The notes: generated by a model from the letters alone, not told the origin. A DNA stretch of 64,000 bases from Lucinisca nassula (GCA_963580285.1 OY757017.1:117081527-117145526), one strand, 5' to 3'. Counted from the stretch's first letter, positions 1-9,787 are shown. Made by a program: numbers and translations.

Positions 1-39
1 GCGAAGAACCGGAGCAGTCTATCATCGACCTTGACATTG
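1..39 (+). CDS. RGK-type GTPase, 3' end of an internal exon (partial)
   Basis: Reading frame from base 3 gives EEPEQSIIDLDI and ends after one base of a codon, just before a GT at 40-41 (GTTAGA). The phase (one base left over) exactly fits the next exon, which begins with two bases, and the join gives an Asp. The position would be just after the P-loop exon, in the switch I region of an RGK GTPase. The donor is weak and only 12 codons are visible, so this rests on phase fit, lack of stops and placement. The P-loop (G1) is not in the window. Confidence 0.5.
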
Positions 40-593
40 GTTAGACAGATTTTGGGCCTACCAAATCTACAGGTCGACCAACGGTACATACATGTACCGT
101 CAACGTCAACAAACTGCGTCTTTGCGCCGACTACATAAAGTGTTCGCAGGTTGACCCGAAACTCCATTGGTCGCATGTGCCATTTTTATTGTCGGTAATT
201 GATCAGTAAAGCCTTGAATATTTTATTAGTTGAACTGTTTTCTGTCATCCAGAATTCGCTAATTTCCACCCAAATGCGTTCTGAAAGCAGATAGTATCTC
301 CATAGGCTTTCATTTTCATTTGCGCTGTATATTGCTGGAAAAAAGCCGGGAAGACAATATAAAAAAATAGCGAACTGTCGCACTGGGCATTTGCAGGGGC
401 AGTCTGAAAGCTTAACATGACCAGAAGGTCTCAATAGTTAGTATGGTTTCCAGACAGGACTCGAATATTAGCTGTAAACGTACACCAGTTTGCCTCTTTT
501 TGTCGCCGTTATATGTGTTTTGTTGGACATAGACCGTTTGCATATTAATATTTTGCTGTAATCGTACTCCGTAATAAGGCCAAACGTCAGAAA
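40..593 (+). other. RGK intron, 5' part, no recognised repeat
   Basis: Intron between the partial first exon and exon 4078-4166. I see no coding signal and no repeat seen elsewhere in the window here; the short reverse-strand open frames lack motifs. Confidence 0.5.
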
Positions 594-803
594 TACAGTA
601 AAATTCCTATATATAGACCACCTTTGGGACTGTTCAAAAGTGGTCTTAAAGACCACTTTTCAAAAGTCCCATAGGCGGTCTCTTATTAGGAGATGTTGAA
701 TGTAGAGAACACGAAAGAAGAATATTTGAAACCTTCTCAATAAGCTTTTAAAATCAGATTTTGTCTTAATTTTAGGTGGTCTTAATAACGGGGTTTTACT
801 GTA
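594..803. mobile_element. MITE-E copy (pogo/Tigger-like ends)
   Basis: TACAGTAAAATTCC at 594 faces GGGGTTTTACTGTA ending 803, giving TA target ends with CAGTAAAA termini. The centre is a hairpin built on AAGTGGTCTT/AAGACCACTT around 640-658. Confidence 0.7.
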
Positions 804-929
804 TATATCCATAAATCATTGCTCCGAGAGAACACAAACATCAGCTTTGATGTTCAGTGTTTTTAGATTACGCATACAATTCAACAAGTGACAATGCGGT
901 TATACAACTTCCTTCCAGCTCAACAGTTT

Positions 930-1091
930 GTTTGGTTGATTTGAGGTTTAACGTCCCCGTCAACTCTGTACATGTCAGTTTGGAGACGTTGCTTCCTATT
1001 TTGTAGGACTTTTACCCGACATTGAGATGAAATGACATCTGGAAGCAACAACGCAGCCCATTTATTTCTCCAAGCCCCAACGGGCGGGGGC
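930..1091 (-). mobile_element. SINE-1 copy, internally deleted
   Basis: Begins with the complement of the tail (TTGATTTGAGGTTTAACGTC) and ends with GGGCGGGGGC. The middle third is missing. Confidence 0.75.
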
Positions 1092-1167
1092 CGTCCTGCT
1101 CAACAGCGACGAAAATATTCTTCTTATTACTTATAATGCTCACTACTAGCACCACTACTACTACTGA

Positions 1168-1540
1168 TGCCCCTACGCCAAGCGGGGCTTAAAGAAATAG
1201 ACTCGTCTGCATGGTGCTTCAACGCACGACCGTTCATGAGTACTGGTAAACCTCTAAGGGGGTCTCAGGCTGCCCAGGCAAAATGGTGCGAGTCGGAACG
1301 TCCCAACATATGAACCCTTTTGGTTTCTTTTAGTGCAGACTTTATTAGCCGAAACTACGTAGTATGACCCATCTTCTTTCTTATGAATGTTTTCATTGCT
1401 CTGAAAGGAACTCACTTTTGATTTTTATTTGATATATCTTTCCAACTCAATGTCGGGTAAAAGTCCCACAAAATCGGAAGCAACATCTCCAAATGACCTA
1501 AATAGTGTTGACAGTGACGTAAAACATCAATTCAAACAAG
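1168..1540 (+). mobile_element. SINE-1 copy carrying a 78-bp insertion
   Basis: From AAGCGGGGCTTAAAGAAATAG to a tail region reading GTAAAACATCAATTCAAACA. It is interrupted at 1352-1429 by a fragment also found at 42683-42760. Confidence 0.7.
1352..1429 (+). repeat. 78-bp dispersed fragment, copy 1
   Basis: Starts AAACTACGTAGTATGACCC, ends TTTGATTTTTATT. It is nearly identical, with no gaps, to 42683-42760 inside a LINE. Its source is unknown to me. Confidence 0.7.
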
Positions 1541-1605
1541 CTGCGGCTGCTGCTGCTACTATTGCTGCTGCTGCTACTATTATTACTGCTGCTGCTCCTT
1601 CGATA
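1540..1605 (+). repeat. GCT/ACT trinucleotide microsatellite
   Basis: Imperfect run of GCT with some ACT and ATT triplets directly after the SINE-1 tail. Confidence 0.8.
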
Positions 1606-1804
1606 CCTGCGGCGTCAATAACATTGATCATGAAATTACAAGTATAACCGAATTCTGAATTACTATGGCTGTTCTCTCCCTTCCACTGATTCAAGAAGGG
1701 CAGTTGTCAGTTTCTAGCGAAAGGCTATGCACAGTATTGAATAAAAGTTTGTGTAAACCTGACCAAGAAACGTTTGGTTTGGGTAAACGGGCATACAAAA
1801 AAAT

Positions 1805-2260
1805 GGTGTTGTTTGTTTTAATTTAGGTTTTAGGTCCCCGTCAACACATCGTATGTTCATGTCATTTTGGAGACGTTGCTTCCAAGTTCGTGGCCTTTTT
1901 GGTGTTGACTGGGTCGTTAAACTCAAAACACACAAATCACCGCTACTACTTGTGTGTTTGTGTTGAGGTTTAACGTCCCCTTCAACATTACTTTGTTCAT
2001 TTTCGAAACGTTGCTTCCGATTTTGTGGGACTTTTACAAAACATTTAGATGAAATTACACCCCAAACCCTACCGACACCCCGCACTCCCCAACTCATAGA
2101 AACTGCTATGGTTTAAGGAGCGGTCCGAATCGCACCTCTTTTTCTGGACAGGCTTAGAACCTTTAAACGGTTTACAAGTACTCAAGTTTGGTCGGTATCA
2201 GCTGTGTGCGGAAACACCATGCTGCCAAATCTACATTTCCAAGTCCGGGTGGGTGGGGGC
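1805..2260 (-). mobile_element. SINE-1 copies, one fragment plus a fuller copy
   Basis: Two tail regions (around 1815-1900 and 1965-2000) precede one body that ends near GGGTGGGTGGGGGCG at about 2260. Probably a second SINE-1 landed next to or in an older one. Confidence 0.65.
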
Positions 2261-2307
2261 GCTACCGCTACTACTGCCGCTGTTGCTGCTACCATTACAA
2301 TAATAAA

Positions 2308-2570
2308 CCCGTGCGACTAGTGCAATTTTCCTTATCTCAAAAATGGCTACTTTTGGGATGAAAATCGGTAATACGTTTGTTTTTATACAGTAAACATAGG
2401 TTGTGTGTGCTCGTTAGAACCGCCTCATTGAGGCGGTTCTAACGAGTACCCATAACCTATGTCTTGGTGCAGAAATAAGCAAAATAGTGTACACCCCCGT
2501 AAACCCCAGTTTTCTCTATATAAAGGGGGGTTTAAGGGGTTGTTCATTTCTCGGACTTGTTCACGTGATG
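2308..2570. mobile_element. MITE-B copy
   Basis: Central hairpin CTCGTTAGAACCGCCTC/GAGGCGGTTCTAACGAG at about 2410-2447 and right end GGACTTGTTCACGTGATG ending 2570. The left end is degraded. Confidence 0.7.
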
Positions 2571-2689
2571 ACCGCCGCCGATGCCGTCGCCACCACCGGC
2601 GCCACCATCAACCATCACAACTATCTATTACCCATTAAGTTATTCTAGGCAAAATAAGTTAAATAACTGAAAACGTGTTAGCCCATTTT

Positions 2690-2968
2690 ATTACGAAACA
2701 CGCCTATACTATCGCATTATAAACTTTACCGCCGAAAAAAACGAAAATTTTAAGATAAAAAATTGTGATATTTTCTTTATTTTAGCTCAAAATATAGATT
2801 GTGGGTACTCGTTAGAACCGCCTCATCGAAGCGGTTCTGACGAGTACCCACACTCTATAGTTTAGAGCAATAATAAGGAAAATAAGATTTACCCCTGTAA
2901 ACCCTAGTTTAACAATATAAAAGTGGGGTTTAATGGGGTCAAAATTATATGAGGCGTGTTTTCGTGTT
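2690..2968. mobile_element. MITE-A copy
   Basis: Left end ATTACGAAACACGCCTATAC, central hairpin at 2805-2850 with an A/G mismatch, then the second hairpin (AACCCTAG...GTGGGGTT) and the right end AGGCGTGTTTTCGTG. Confidence 0.8.
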
Positions 2969-3499
2969 TTCGTTGGGCTACCGAAGTCGGAACAGAATTC
3001 TGAAAATGAAACTGACATTTTGGCACCGATTCATTCCCGGTACACTTATTTTGGCATTCGTTATTACGAAATGCCTTATTACTATTTGTAAACAGAATAT
3101 ATATTCTGTCATTGATGAGCATGCATAAAATACGCCTACGTCATGAATTTGAATATTGCAGCAGCTGAACCGTGAGGTTGTCAAGAGACAACGGTCCTGT
3201 ATCCATCTGTAACCATACTATAAATAGAAAACATGCATATGTGAGAAAAGACAAAAAAAAAAAAAAAAATAAAATAAAATAAAAAATAAAGAAAATAAAT
3301 AAATAAATAAACAGTCGAACTCCGATGACACGAACACCTATACGGACCATAAATATGTTCGAGGCAGGGTGTGCACGAGGGATACCACGTGTAGGAGCAC
3401 CATTCCTGGAGATAAAATGGGGGCACTTATGCAATGTAGGATATCTCTTGTGTGCCCATGTTACATACAGATGTTAGTCACACGGACAAGTTATTGTAT
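2969..3499. other. Intron sequence with an A-rich simple repeat
   Basis: Contains an A-rich AAAAT/AAATA run at about 3252-3312. Otherwise I see nothing recognisable. Confidence 0.5.
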
Positions 3500-3771
3500 T
3501 AGAGTAAAATTCCGCTATTAAATATGTTCCATAAAAGGGCTATCCCCCGGAAGCAAGGAACACACCACAGAACTGGAAAATATGAAGTGTACATGTTTTC
3601 TGGGCCAGACTAGCTAAGACCACCTAAAATTAAGACTAATTCTGTTTAAAAAAGCATTTTAGTAGGGTACTGTTATTCTTTCTTTGTGTGTTTCTGCATA
3701 TAGTGCCGTCTTGTTAGAGACCACCTCTGGGACTGTTAAAAAGGTGGTCTTAATATAGGAGGTTTACTGTA
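3500..3771. mobile_element. MITE-E copy
   Basis: Left end AGTAAAATTCCGCTATTAA, internal GACCACCTAAAATTAAGAC, right end GGAGGTTTACTGTA. Confidence 0.65.
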
Positions 3772-3777
3772 TATCAT

Positions 3778-4055
3778 CATGAAAATACGCCTATATAATT
3801 TTGACCCCCTTGAACCCCAATTTTATATGGTAAAACTGGGGTTTACGGGGGTATACCTTATTTTTTCTTATTTCTGCTCTAAAATATAGCTTGTGGGTAC
3901 TCGTTAGAACCGCCTCATCGAGGCGGTTCTAACGAGTGCCAACAACCTATATTTTGAGCAGAATTAAGAAAAATATCACAATTTTTCATCATAAAATTTT
4001 CATTTTTTCGGCGCTAAAGGTGGTAATGTATTTGTATGGGCGTGTTTGCGTAATG
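3778..4055. mobile_element. MITE-A copy ending 22 bp before the exon 4078 acceptor
   Basis: Reverse orientation: CATGAAAATACGCCTATATA at left, GGGCGTGTTTGCGTAATG at right. The central hairpin is around 3898-3938. Only GTGATTCTTTCCTATCGTTTCAG-type sequence separates it from the exon. Confidence 0.85.
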
Positions 4056-4077
4056 TGATTCTTTCCTATCGTTTCAG

Positions 4078-4166
4078 ATGACAGTGGAGTGGACAGATAT
4101 GTGCCTGTTTTGCTCAACTCTGAAGAGTCAACACTACGATTTGTTGACCGATCTTTCGCACCGAAG
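4078..4166 (+). CDS. RGK-type (Rad/Gem/Rem/Rgk) small GTPase, internal exon
   Basis: The exon follows a pyrimidine-rich tract and CAG (to 4077) and ends AAG before GTCAGT at 4167. In frame it reads D-S-G-V-D-R-Y, then VPVLLNSEESTLRFVDRSF, APK. RGK proteins have a beta2-beta3 stretch of this form (VLL-G-EES-L-F-D) ahead of the switch II region; they lack the usual DTAGQ of Ras, and none is present here. It starts in phase with a two-base codon remainder and ends on a codon boundary, and the next exon starts on one. RGK proteins bind GTP, inhibit voltage-gated calcium channels through the beta subunit, and affect the cytoskeleton. The acceptor lies only 22 bp after the end of a MITE-A copy. Confidence 0.8.
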
Positions 4167-4397
4167 GTCAGTATTTCTTGTTGTTGATGATGTCGTACTG
4201 TTAACTCTCGTTATATTAAACACAGGTATCTCAAATTACTGCTTTTAAATTAGTCAAACAAAACTTTTGGCACTGTTGTTTTAGTTTTGTAATATGTTCA
4301 TTAGGTTCCATATTCTTTTTATCTCAAACTGCTTTTATCACAACTCGAACACTCCAGGGAGAACGAGAGTCGTGTTTGTAGTATACATGACATGCAT
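4167..4397 (+). other. Start of RGK intron, unassigned
   Basis: Intron sequence between the donor at 4167 and a MITE-E copy. I see no repeat or coding signal. Confidence 0.4.
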
Positions 4398-4532
4398 TAT
4401 TTCTATATTAAGACCACCTTTGAACAGGCCCAAAGGTTGTCTACTATGTGTAGAAGACACGAAGAAATAACTTAAACTTTACAAATAAGCTTTTAAAAGC
4501 AGATTTATAGCGCAATTTTACTGTATTTAAAA
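4398..4532. mobile_element. MITE-E copy, truncated
   Basis: Carries TTAAGACCACCTTTGAACAG and the right end GCGCAATTTTACTGTA; the left end is missing. Confidence 0.6.
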
Positions 4533-4559
4533 TAGGCCAGCGCATAAAAAAAAACTACA

Positions 4560-4680
4560 ATAAGACATGCGACCGGCAGAGATTCAGATCAGCTGCGCAT
4601 CATCCAAGCATCTTCATGCAAGTTAGGGAAGACTCTTATCCGACTGCGCGGATGCGCAGGCTGATCTAAGTTTTTTTTTT
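4560..4680. repeat. GATCAG-type hairpin remnant
   Basis: AGATCAGCTGCGCATC and GATGCGCAGGCTGATCT face each other, as in the MITE-C core, but the ends are not recognisable. Confidence 0.4.
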
Positions 4681-4684
4681 TTTA

Positions 4685-4975
4685 ATTAAGGTTTAACGTA
4701 CCCGACAACACCGTTTATGTTATTTTGGAGACGCTGTTTCCAATTTTGTGGGACTTTTACCCTGCATTGCGGTGAAATAACATCTCAAGCCCTACCGCCC
4801 AATGAAACCAAAAGGCTTATATGTATTGGACGGTCTGACTCGCACCACTTTGCCTGTGCAGGCTTAGTACCTCTAAGCGGTTTATCAGTACTCATGTGTG
4901 GTCAGTTGCAGCTCTGCGTAGAAGCACCTTGAAGCCCTATCTATTTCTCCAAGCCCCGATGGGCGGGGGCGAGAT
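4685..4975 (-). mobile_element. SINE-1 copy
   Basis: AAGGTTTAACGTACCCGACA at left, body with TTGGAGACGCTGTTTCC and AAGCGGTTTATCAGTACTC, ending CCGATGGGCGGGGGCG. Confidence 0.8.
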
Positions 4976-5095
4976 CTTGTGGTTTTCACTGATGCACAGG
5001 ATATTATGTTAGTTTTGCGGTAAGCGTGCTCAATGTGTTCAAGCGGACCAGACACTGAGCAGTCATGACAACAGGCTAAAAAGATTTGGAGTCCA

Positions 5096-5373
5096 CATCA
5101 CGAAAACACGCCTATATAATTTTGACCCCCTTGAACCCCACTTTTATAAAGTAAAACTGGGGTTGACAGGGGATAACTTATTTTTCTTATTTCTGCTCTA
5201 AAATATAGATTGTAGGTACTCGTTAGAACCGCCTCGATGAGGCGGTTCTAACGAGTGCCCACAATTTATATTTGGAGCAGAAATAAGAAAAATATCACAA
5301 TTTTTCATCTTTTTTTTTCATTTTTTTGGCGATAAATGTGGCAATGTATTTGTATAGGCGTATTTTCGTAATG
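5096..5373. mobile_element. MITE-A copy
   Basis: Reverse orientation, CATCACGAAAACACGCCTAT to GGCGTATTTTCGTAATG. The central hairpin has loop GATG. Confidence 0.9.
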
Positions 5374-5712
5374 ATTCTCACTTCTTTCATTTCAAGATAA
5401 ATGCAGGCATGGTGTAACAATGGTGTCACAAGGTAACATGACCTATTTTTCGTGGCACTTGTATTCGTGGTACGACAGCACCGATAAAGAGGCCAATACT
5501 AATAACTGGAGAACATGGTACCAAGTCCGTGTAATGAGCACCCCATAAACCCAATTTTATATGGAGAAAACTGGAGTATTATTTTCTTCATCCATGCTCT
5601 AAGACATAGAGGCAATTCCAACGAAATATATATATAAAATACCCGTTTTGGAGATATGAAAGCACACAGATGCGTTACCGTAATACTATAAAACATGGTG
5701 TCTTTTACATGT
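5374..5712. other. Intron sequence with a degraded MITE-A/B remnant
   Basis: Between about 5540 and 5690 there are traces of the AACCCAATTTTATATGGAG hairpin region and CTCTAAGACATAGA, without ends. The rest is unassigned. Confidence 0.4.
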
Positions 5713-5943
5713 TTAACCCATTCAGTACCAGAAACCCCTAAAGTGGTACCTTGGCAAACAGTGCTGGCCCAGATCAGCCGAGTAAACGGCGTCTGAGCAG
5801 GGCCTACACTGTTTGCAAAAAGCTAAGTCATCATGTTCCCAAACAATTTTTGGAAGAAAACACAACCTGACACCCCTAAATTATGAAATGGAATCCTGCT
5901 ATATATGAGACGGAAGATTCCATTTGGTACTAAAATGGGTTAA
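5713..5943. mobile_element. MITE-C copy (piggyBac-like)
   Basis: TTAACCCATTCAGTACCAG at left and TGGTACTAAAATGGGTTAA at right, so TTAA at both ends with CCC termini. The core hairpin is CCCAGATCAG...GAGCAGGGCC. Confidence 0.8.
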
Positions 5944-6656
5944 TGACTATAGTTGAGGCATTGTTGAGGTGAGAATTTGTGATATATCTTTATTTCTGCT
6001 ACGAACATAGATTGCGGCTACTCGTAAGACTGATCGCCCCATCAAAAATAGATTGCGGATGCTCGTTAGAACTACCTCATTGAGACGGTTCTAATGATTA
6101 CATGTACCCACAATCTATGGAAGGTCTGATGGTTTTTCTTCGGTTACTCCGGTTTTCGCCCACCTCTATTTAACAATCAGCTCGAAATAAGTGAAATAAT
6201 CTTAAAAGGATGTGTGAGAATTTGTGATATATTTCTTATTTCTGAAACAAACATAGACTTAGACCCGCCTCATTAAAACGAGCACCGCCTTTATAAGGGA
6301 GTATGATCTGGGACAACTTAATATAACTTCTTTTGGCCGCTAAGCAACATGTGTTAATGTATACTGGTATCAAGCCATTTTCATACTATATGAGAAACTG
6401 TGATATAGATGTATTTTGTCTTCCCCGCGAAACTGATGGATGTGTTACAATAATTTTCCACATTCCTACTCCATCAAAGAAGGTGAGAATGTCGAGATTA
6501 ATGCTGAACGTGTGTTTGAAAGACAAATACACGAATACGGGTCATGTACGAACAATTTGCCGTGGGTGTATTCATAACAAGACGTTTATGAAAAACGCTA
6601 GGAAGGACGCTCTTGTATTACATGTACCTATGAGCCTACGATTTTATGGAGTTTGG
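5944..6656. other. Degraded MITE-A/B hairpins and a SINE-2 tail
   Basis: A MITE-B-like hairpin lies at 6050-6115 (GCTCGTTAGAACTACCTC, loop, complement). 6128-6215 matches the 3' part of SINE-2 (ACTCCGGTTTTCGCCCACC). A second weak copy starts at about 6225. The rest is unassigned. Confidence 0.5.
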
Positions 6657-6928
6657 GTCGCCGCCCATCGGGGTTTGCAGAAATAAATTGGGCTGCAAGG
6701 TGATTCCACGCTAAGTTCAAACTGACCGCACATGAGTACTAAGGACTAGGTCTGCCCACACAAAGTGGTGCGAGCGGAACCACCCAATGCATATAAGCTA
6801 TTTTGGTTTCATTTGGTGGCAGGTTTAAGTTGTCATTTCATCTCAATGTCGGGTAAAAGTCCACCCAAATCGGAAGCAACTTCTCCAAAATGACATAAAT
6901 AGTGTTGACGGGGATGTTAAAACAAACG
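6657..6928 (+). mobile_element. SINE-1 copy
   Basis: CGCCCATCGGGGTTTGCAG at left, GACGGGGATGTTAAAACAAA at right. Confidence 0.85.
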
Positions 6929-6954
6929 ATTCCACGGTATTCTCTCTTACAAAT

Positions 6955-7266
6955 AAGCCCCCGCCCATAGGGGCTTGAAGAAATATATGGGCTGCATGAT
7001 GCTTCCAAGCAGAGCTGAATCCGTCCCGCACACTAGTACTGGTAAACCGCTAAGAGGATCTAAGCCTGTCCAGGAACCGCGGTGCGAGGCGGACCGTCCA
7101 TGCTAATAATACCTATTGGTTTCATTGGGCGACAGGGCTTGAGATGTTATTTCATCTCAATGTCGGGTAAAAGTCCCACAAAATTGGAAGCAACGTCTCC
7201 AAAATGACCTTTACAGTGTTGACGGGGACGTTAAACCTCAAATCAAACAACACAAAACAAACAAAA
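6955..7266 (+). mobile_element. SINE-1 copy with 11-bp target duplication
   Basis: AGCCCCCGCCCATAGGGGC to the CAAA-rich tail. CTCTTACAAAT occurs on both sides (6944-6954 and 7267-7277). Confidence 0.92.
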
Positions 7267-7334
7267 CTCTTACAAATGTGAAGCTCACATAGATTATCAT
7301 CAACCTATAAATGTTTGTTGGGCGTTATTCCAAA

Positions 7335-7500
7335 TTGAACAATACTTTAACCCCCTTTGAAACGGCATACTGCAAACAGCCCAGGCCAAGATCAGTTGCC
7401 GCTGTATACGGTGTCTCATAAGGGCATTCTGTGTTTGCAAAGCTCCCAATCATTTCCAAAGAAACCATTAAAGGAAAAACATAAGATGACACACGTTGAT
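7335..7500. mobile_element. MITE-C copy, degraded
   Basis: Shows TTTAACCCCCTTTGAAACG, the core GCAAACAGCCCAGGCCAAGA and CATTTCCAAAGAAACCATT. The right end is lost. Confidence 0.55.
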
Positions 7501-7627
7501 TTCGAAATGTTTAATAGAGTTTAGTAATTATTCTAGATTACTAAACTGTTCTGAGTAAGCAGTAAATCGTCATTTGTCTAAAACCTACGGCTCATTTGTT
7601 CGTTCTGATACATTGGTAAATCACAAA

Positions 7628-7855
7628 TTAACCCATTTGGTACCAGAAACCCCAAAACGGGTACCCTGGCAAACAGTGGAGGCCCAGATCAGACGCCGCA
7701 GCACGCGGCGTCTGATCAGGGCCTCCACTCTTTGCTAAAAGTCCAGTCATTTTCCAAAGAAATTTTGATGGAACACAACCTGACACCCCTTAATTTTGAA
7801 ATGGACTCCTGGTATATATAAGGAGGAAGATTCCATTTGGTACAAAAAGGGTTAA
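7628..7855. mobile_element. MITE-C copy (piggyBac-like), nearly intact
   Basis: TTAACCCATTTGGTACCAG and TTTGGTACAAAAAGGGTTAA. The core hairpin is CAGATCAGACGCCGC/GCGGCGTCTGATCAG. Confidence 0.85.
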
Positions 7856-8004
7856 GAAAGCAGCTGATCAATTCCTATAACAAGAAAGAACCATTAAATC
7901 CACGCATTGACTAATACCGGCAATGACGGATTTAATTCATTTTAGATAAGCTTTTATGATTATTGTTTTTGTGCGAAACTGTGATTCCAGTAAACAAGCG
8001 CTTT

Positions 8005-8390
8005 CGCCCATTTTGTACCAAATTTGTTTGATTTGAGGTTTAACGTCCCCGTCAACACTGTAAAGGTCATTTTGGAGACGTCGCTTCCAATATTGTGGGA
8101 CTTTTACCCGACATTGAGATGAAATGACATCTCAAGGCCTGTCGCCCCATGAAACCAATAGGGTTTATTAGCATGGACGGTCCGCCTCGCAACGCGTTTC
8201 CTGGACAGGCTTAGATCCTCTAACCGGTTTACCAGTACTAGTGTGCGGGCCGGATTCAGCTCTGCGTGGAAGCACCATGCAGCCCATATATTTCTTCAAG
8301 CCCCTGTGGGCGGGGGCCATATTTTTTGTACCAAAGACTCTCAAACGGGTACGCTGGCAAATAGTGCAAGCCAAGACCAGACGGCGCAGA
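8005..8390. mobile_element. MITE-C remnant split by SINE-1
   Basis: CGCCCATTTTGTACCAAA at left of the SINE and GTACCAAAGACTCTCAAACG after it, with core sequence CAAGACCAGACGGCGCAG. Confidence 0.6.
8023..8323 (-). mobile_element. SINE-1 copy inside a MITE-C, 12-bp target duplication
   Basis: Full-length SINE-1, flanked by TTTTGTACCAAA at 8011-8022 and 8324-8335. Confidence 0.9.
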
Positions 8391-8542
8391 ACTTTGCTTT
8401 CCCAGACTGAACACGATTAAAAATAAGCATTACGATCGTACTCGTAAGTGAAGTAATCCTGTGCACCCCAGTTTTCTTTGTATAAGGTGGGGGCTACAGA
8501 ACGACCTCACTTTTTAGCGTGATAGCTCTTCTAGGAATCTCT
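8391..8542. other. Short unassigned intron sequence
   Basis: Contains CCCCAGTTTTCTTTGTATAAGG at 8467-8490, a trace of the MITE-A/B second hairpin. Otherwise nothing seen. Confidence 0.35.
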
Positions 8543-8855
8543 CGTAATACGAAAACACGCCTATACAAATATATGCATTACGAAAACACGCCTATACAAA
8601 TACATTGTAATCTTTATCCGCGCAAAAAGGAAAATTTTAAGATGAGAAAATGTGATATTTTTCTTATTTTTGCTCAAAATATAGATTGTAGGTTCACGTT
8701 AGAATCGCCTCATCGAGGCGGTTCGAACGGGTACCCACAATCTATATTTTAGAGCAGAAATAAGAAAAATAAGGTTTAACCCTCCAAACCCAAGTTTTAC
8801 TATATAAAAGTGGGGTTCAAAGAGGTCAAAAGTATATAGGCTTGTTTTCGTGATG
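8543..8855. mobile_element. MITE-A copy with a duplicated left end
   Basis: The full element runs CATTACGAAAACACGCCTAT (8576) to GGCTTGTTTTCGTGATG (8855). A second left end, TACGAAAACACGCCTATAC, lies directly before it at about 8547-8570. Confidence 0.85.
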
Positions 8856-9104
8856 GGAACATTTTACAACCAAAAAATGGAACATTTCAGGTGAAAAACT
8901 CTGATAGTTTTCATATTTCTACTCAAAACATAGATTGTAGATACTCTTTAGAACCGCCTCGGCGAGGCGGTTCTAATGAGTACGCACAATTTTTGTTTGT
9001 GAGCAGAGGTAAGAATAAATATGTTTATCCGTGTAAACCCCTATTTTGGTTTCAAAAATGTGGTTTAAGGGTGTCGAAATTATATAGGCGTGTTTTTCAC
9101 AATA
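8856..9104. mobile_element. MITE-A copy, left end lost, abutting the previous one
   Basis: Central hairpin TTTAGAACCGCCTCGGCGAG and its complement at about 8948-8980, right end ATATAGGCGTGTTTTTCAC. Confidence 0.75.
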
Positions 9105-9188
9105 GACTGCGGATTTTCCTAGAACCGCCTCTTTAAACAGTCTGCACGCAATAGATTGTCTGTAAGCATCGTAACTATGGTGCAGATG

Positions 9189-9193
9189 CCTTT

Positions 9194-9228
<35 letters not shown>

Positions 9229-9231
9229 TTT
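9189..9231 (+). repeat. (TTTA)n microsatellite forming the exon 9236 acceptor tract
   Basis: About ten TTTA units run straight into TTTTCAG at the 3' splice site. Confidence 0.9.
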
Positions 9232-9235
9232 TCAG

Positions 9236-9416
9236 GAGATTGAAGAAACGGCCTTCGATGCCTACATTGTTGTGTACTCCATTACGGACAGAACCAGTTT
9301 CCAGACCGCTATCGACCATTTATACGAAATCAGAAACAAGAAAGCGACGAAGAGACCAACGATATTAATTGCAAATAAAATTGATCTCGTGAGGAAGAAA
9401 AAAGTCTCAAAAGAAG
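9236..9416 (+). CDS. RGK-type small GTPase, exon with G4 NKxD motif
   Basis: Sixty codons plus one base, between an acceptor in a (TTTA)n tract ending TTCAG (9235) and a donor GTATTA at 9417. The protein begins EIEETAFDAYIVVYSITDR and continues TSFQTAIDHLYEIRNKK. The FDAYIVVYS-TDR-SF core is the signature beta4 and following helix of RGK GTPases, and TILIANKIDLVR contains the G4 motif NKID that selects guanine. Joining to the previous exon leaves about 14 residues between the switch II Asp and DAY, shorter than in vertebrate Rad or Rem. A piggyBac-like MITE starts 3 bp into the next intron. Confidence 0.93.
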
Positions 9417-9419
9417 GTA

Positions 9420-9632
9420 TTAACCCTTGTCCTGCTGAATATTCATATATGCCACACCCACTACAGATTATCCACCAATCAGATTAGCTGTAGCAAATTA
9501 TTACAACAAATTCACAATCTGAATGACAAACAATGTAGGTCCTGATCAGATGGCTTCGTTAGAAGCCATCTGATCTGGATCTACATTGTTTCAAAGATTA
9601 GGCATATCCGGGATTAGCAGGACAAGGGTTAA
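9420..9632. mobile_element. MITE-D copy (piggyBac-like) at the exon 9236 donor
   Basis: TTAACCCTTGTCCTGCTGAA at 9420 and TTAGCAGGACAAGGGTTAA ending 9632: perfect TTAA ends with CCC termini. The core hairpin is GATCAGATGGCTTC...GAAGCCATCTGATC. It starts 3 bp into the intron. Confidence 0.92.
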
Positions 9633-9787
9633 TCGACTTAATGCATTATTATCTGTATTGAGTAGGCCAAGGTGGAGATCAGGCAGCTGGGGCTCAAAGT
9701 TATAAATATGATTCTGTGTATTAGAATGCATACAATACGATATGTGCCATCAGCGAAGGCTTATAAGAGCAGCCTCTGTATCAAGCC

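Noticed and set aside
1429..1647. Frame with an Ala-rich stretch
   Set aside because: It is the GCT microsatellite following a SINE-1 copy.
3141..3434. Minus-strand frame with a Phe/Ile-rich membrane-like segment
   Set aside because: The hydrophobic stretch is the translation of the A/T-rich simple repeat.
40..4077. P-loop exon of the RGK gene inside the window
   Set aside because: I looked for a GxxGxGKS-coding stretch on the + strand before 4078 and found none. The partial exon at 1-39 implies it lies upstream.
6333..6686. 117-codon open frame
   Set aside because: It runs into a SINE-1 copy, has no motif, and lies within the RGK intron.
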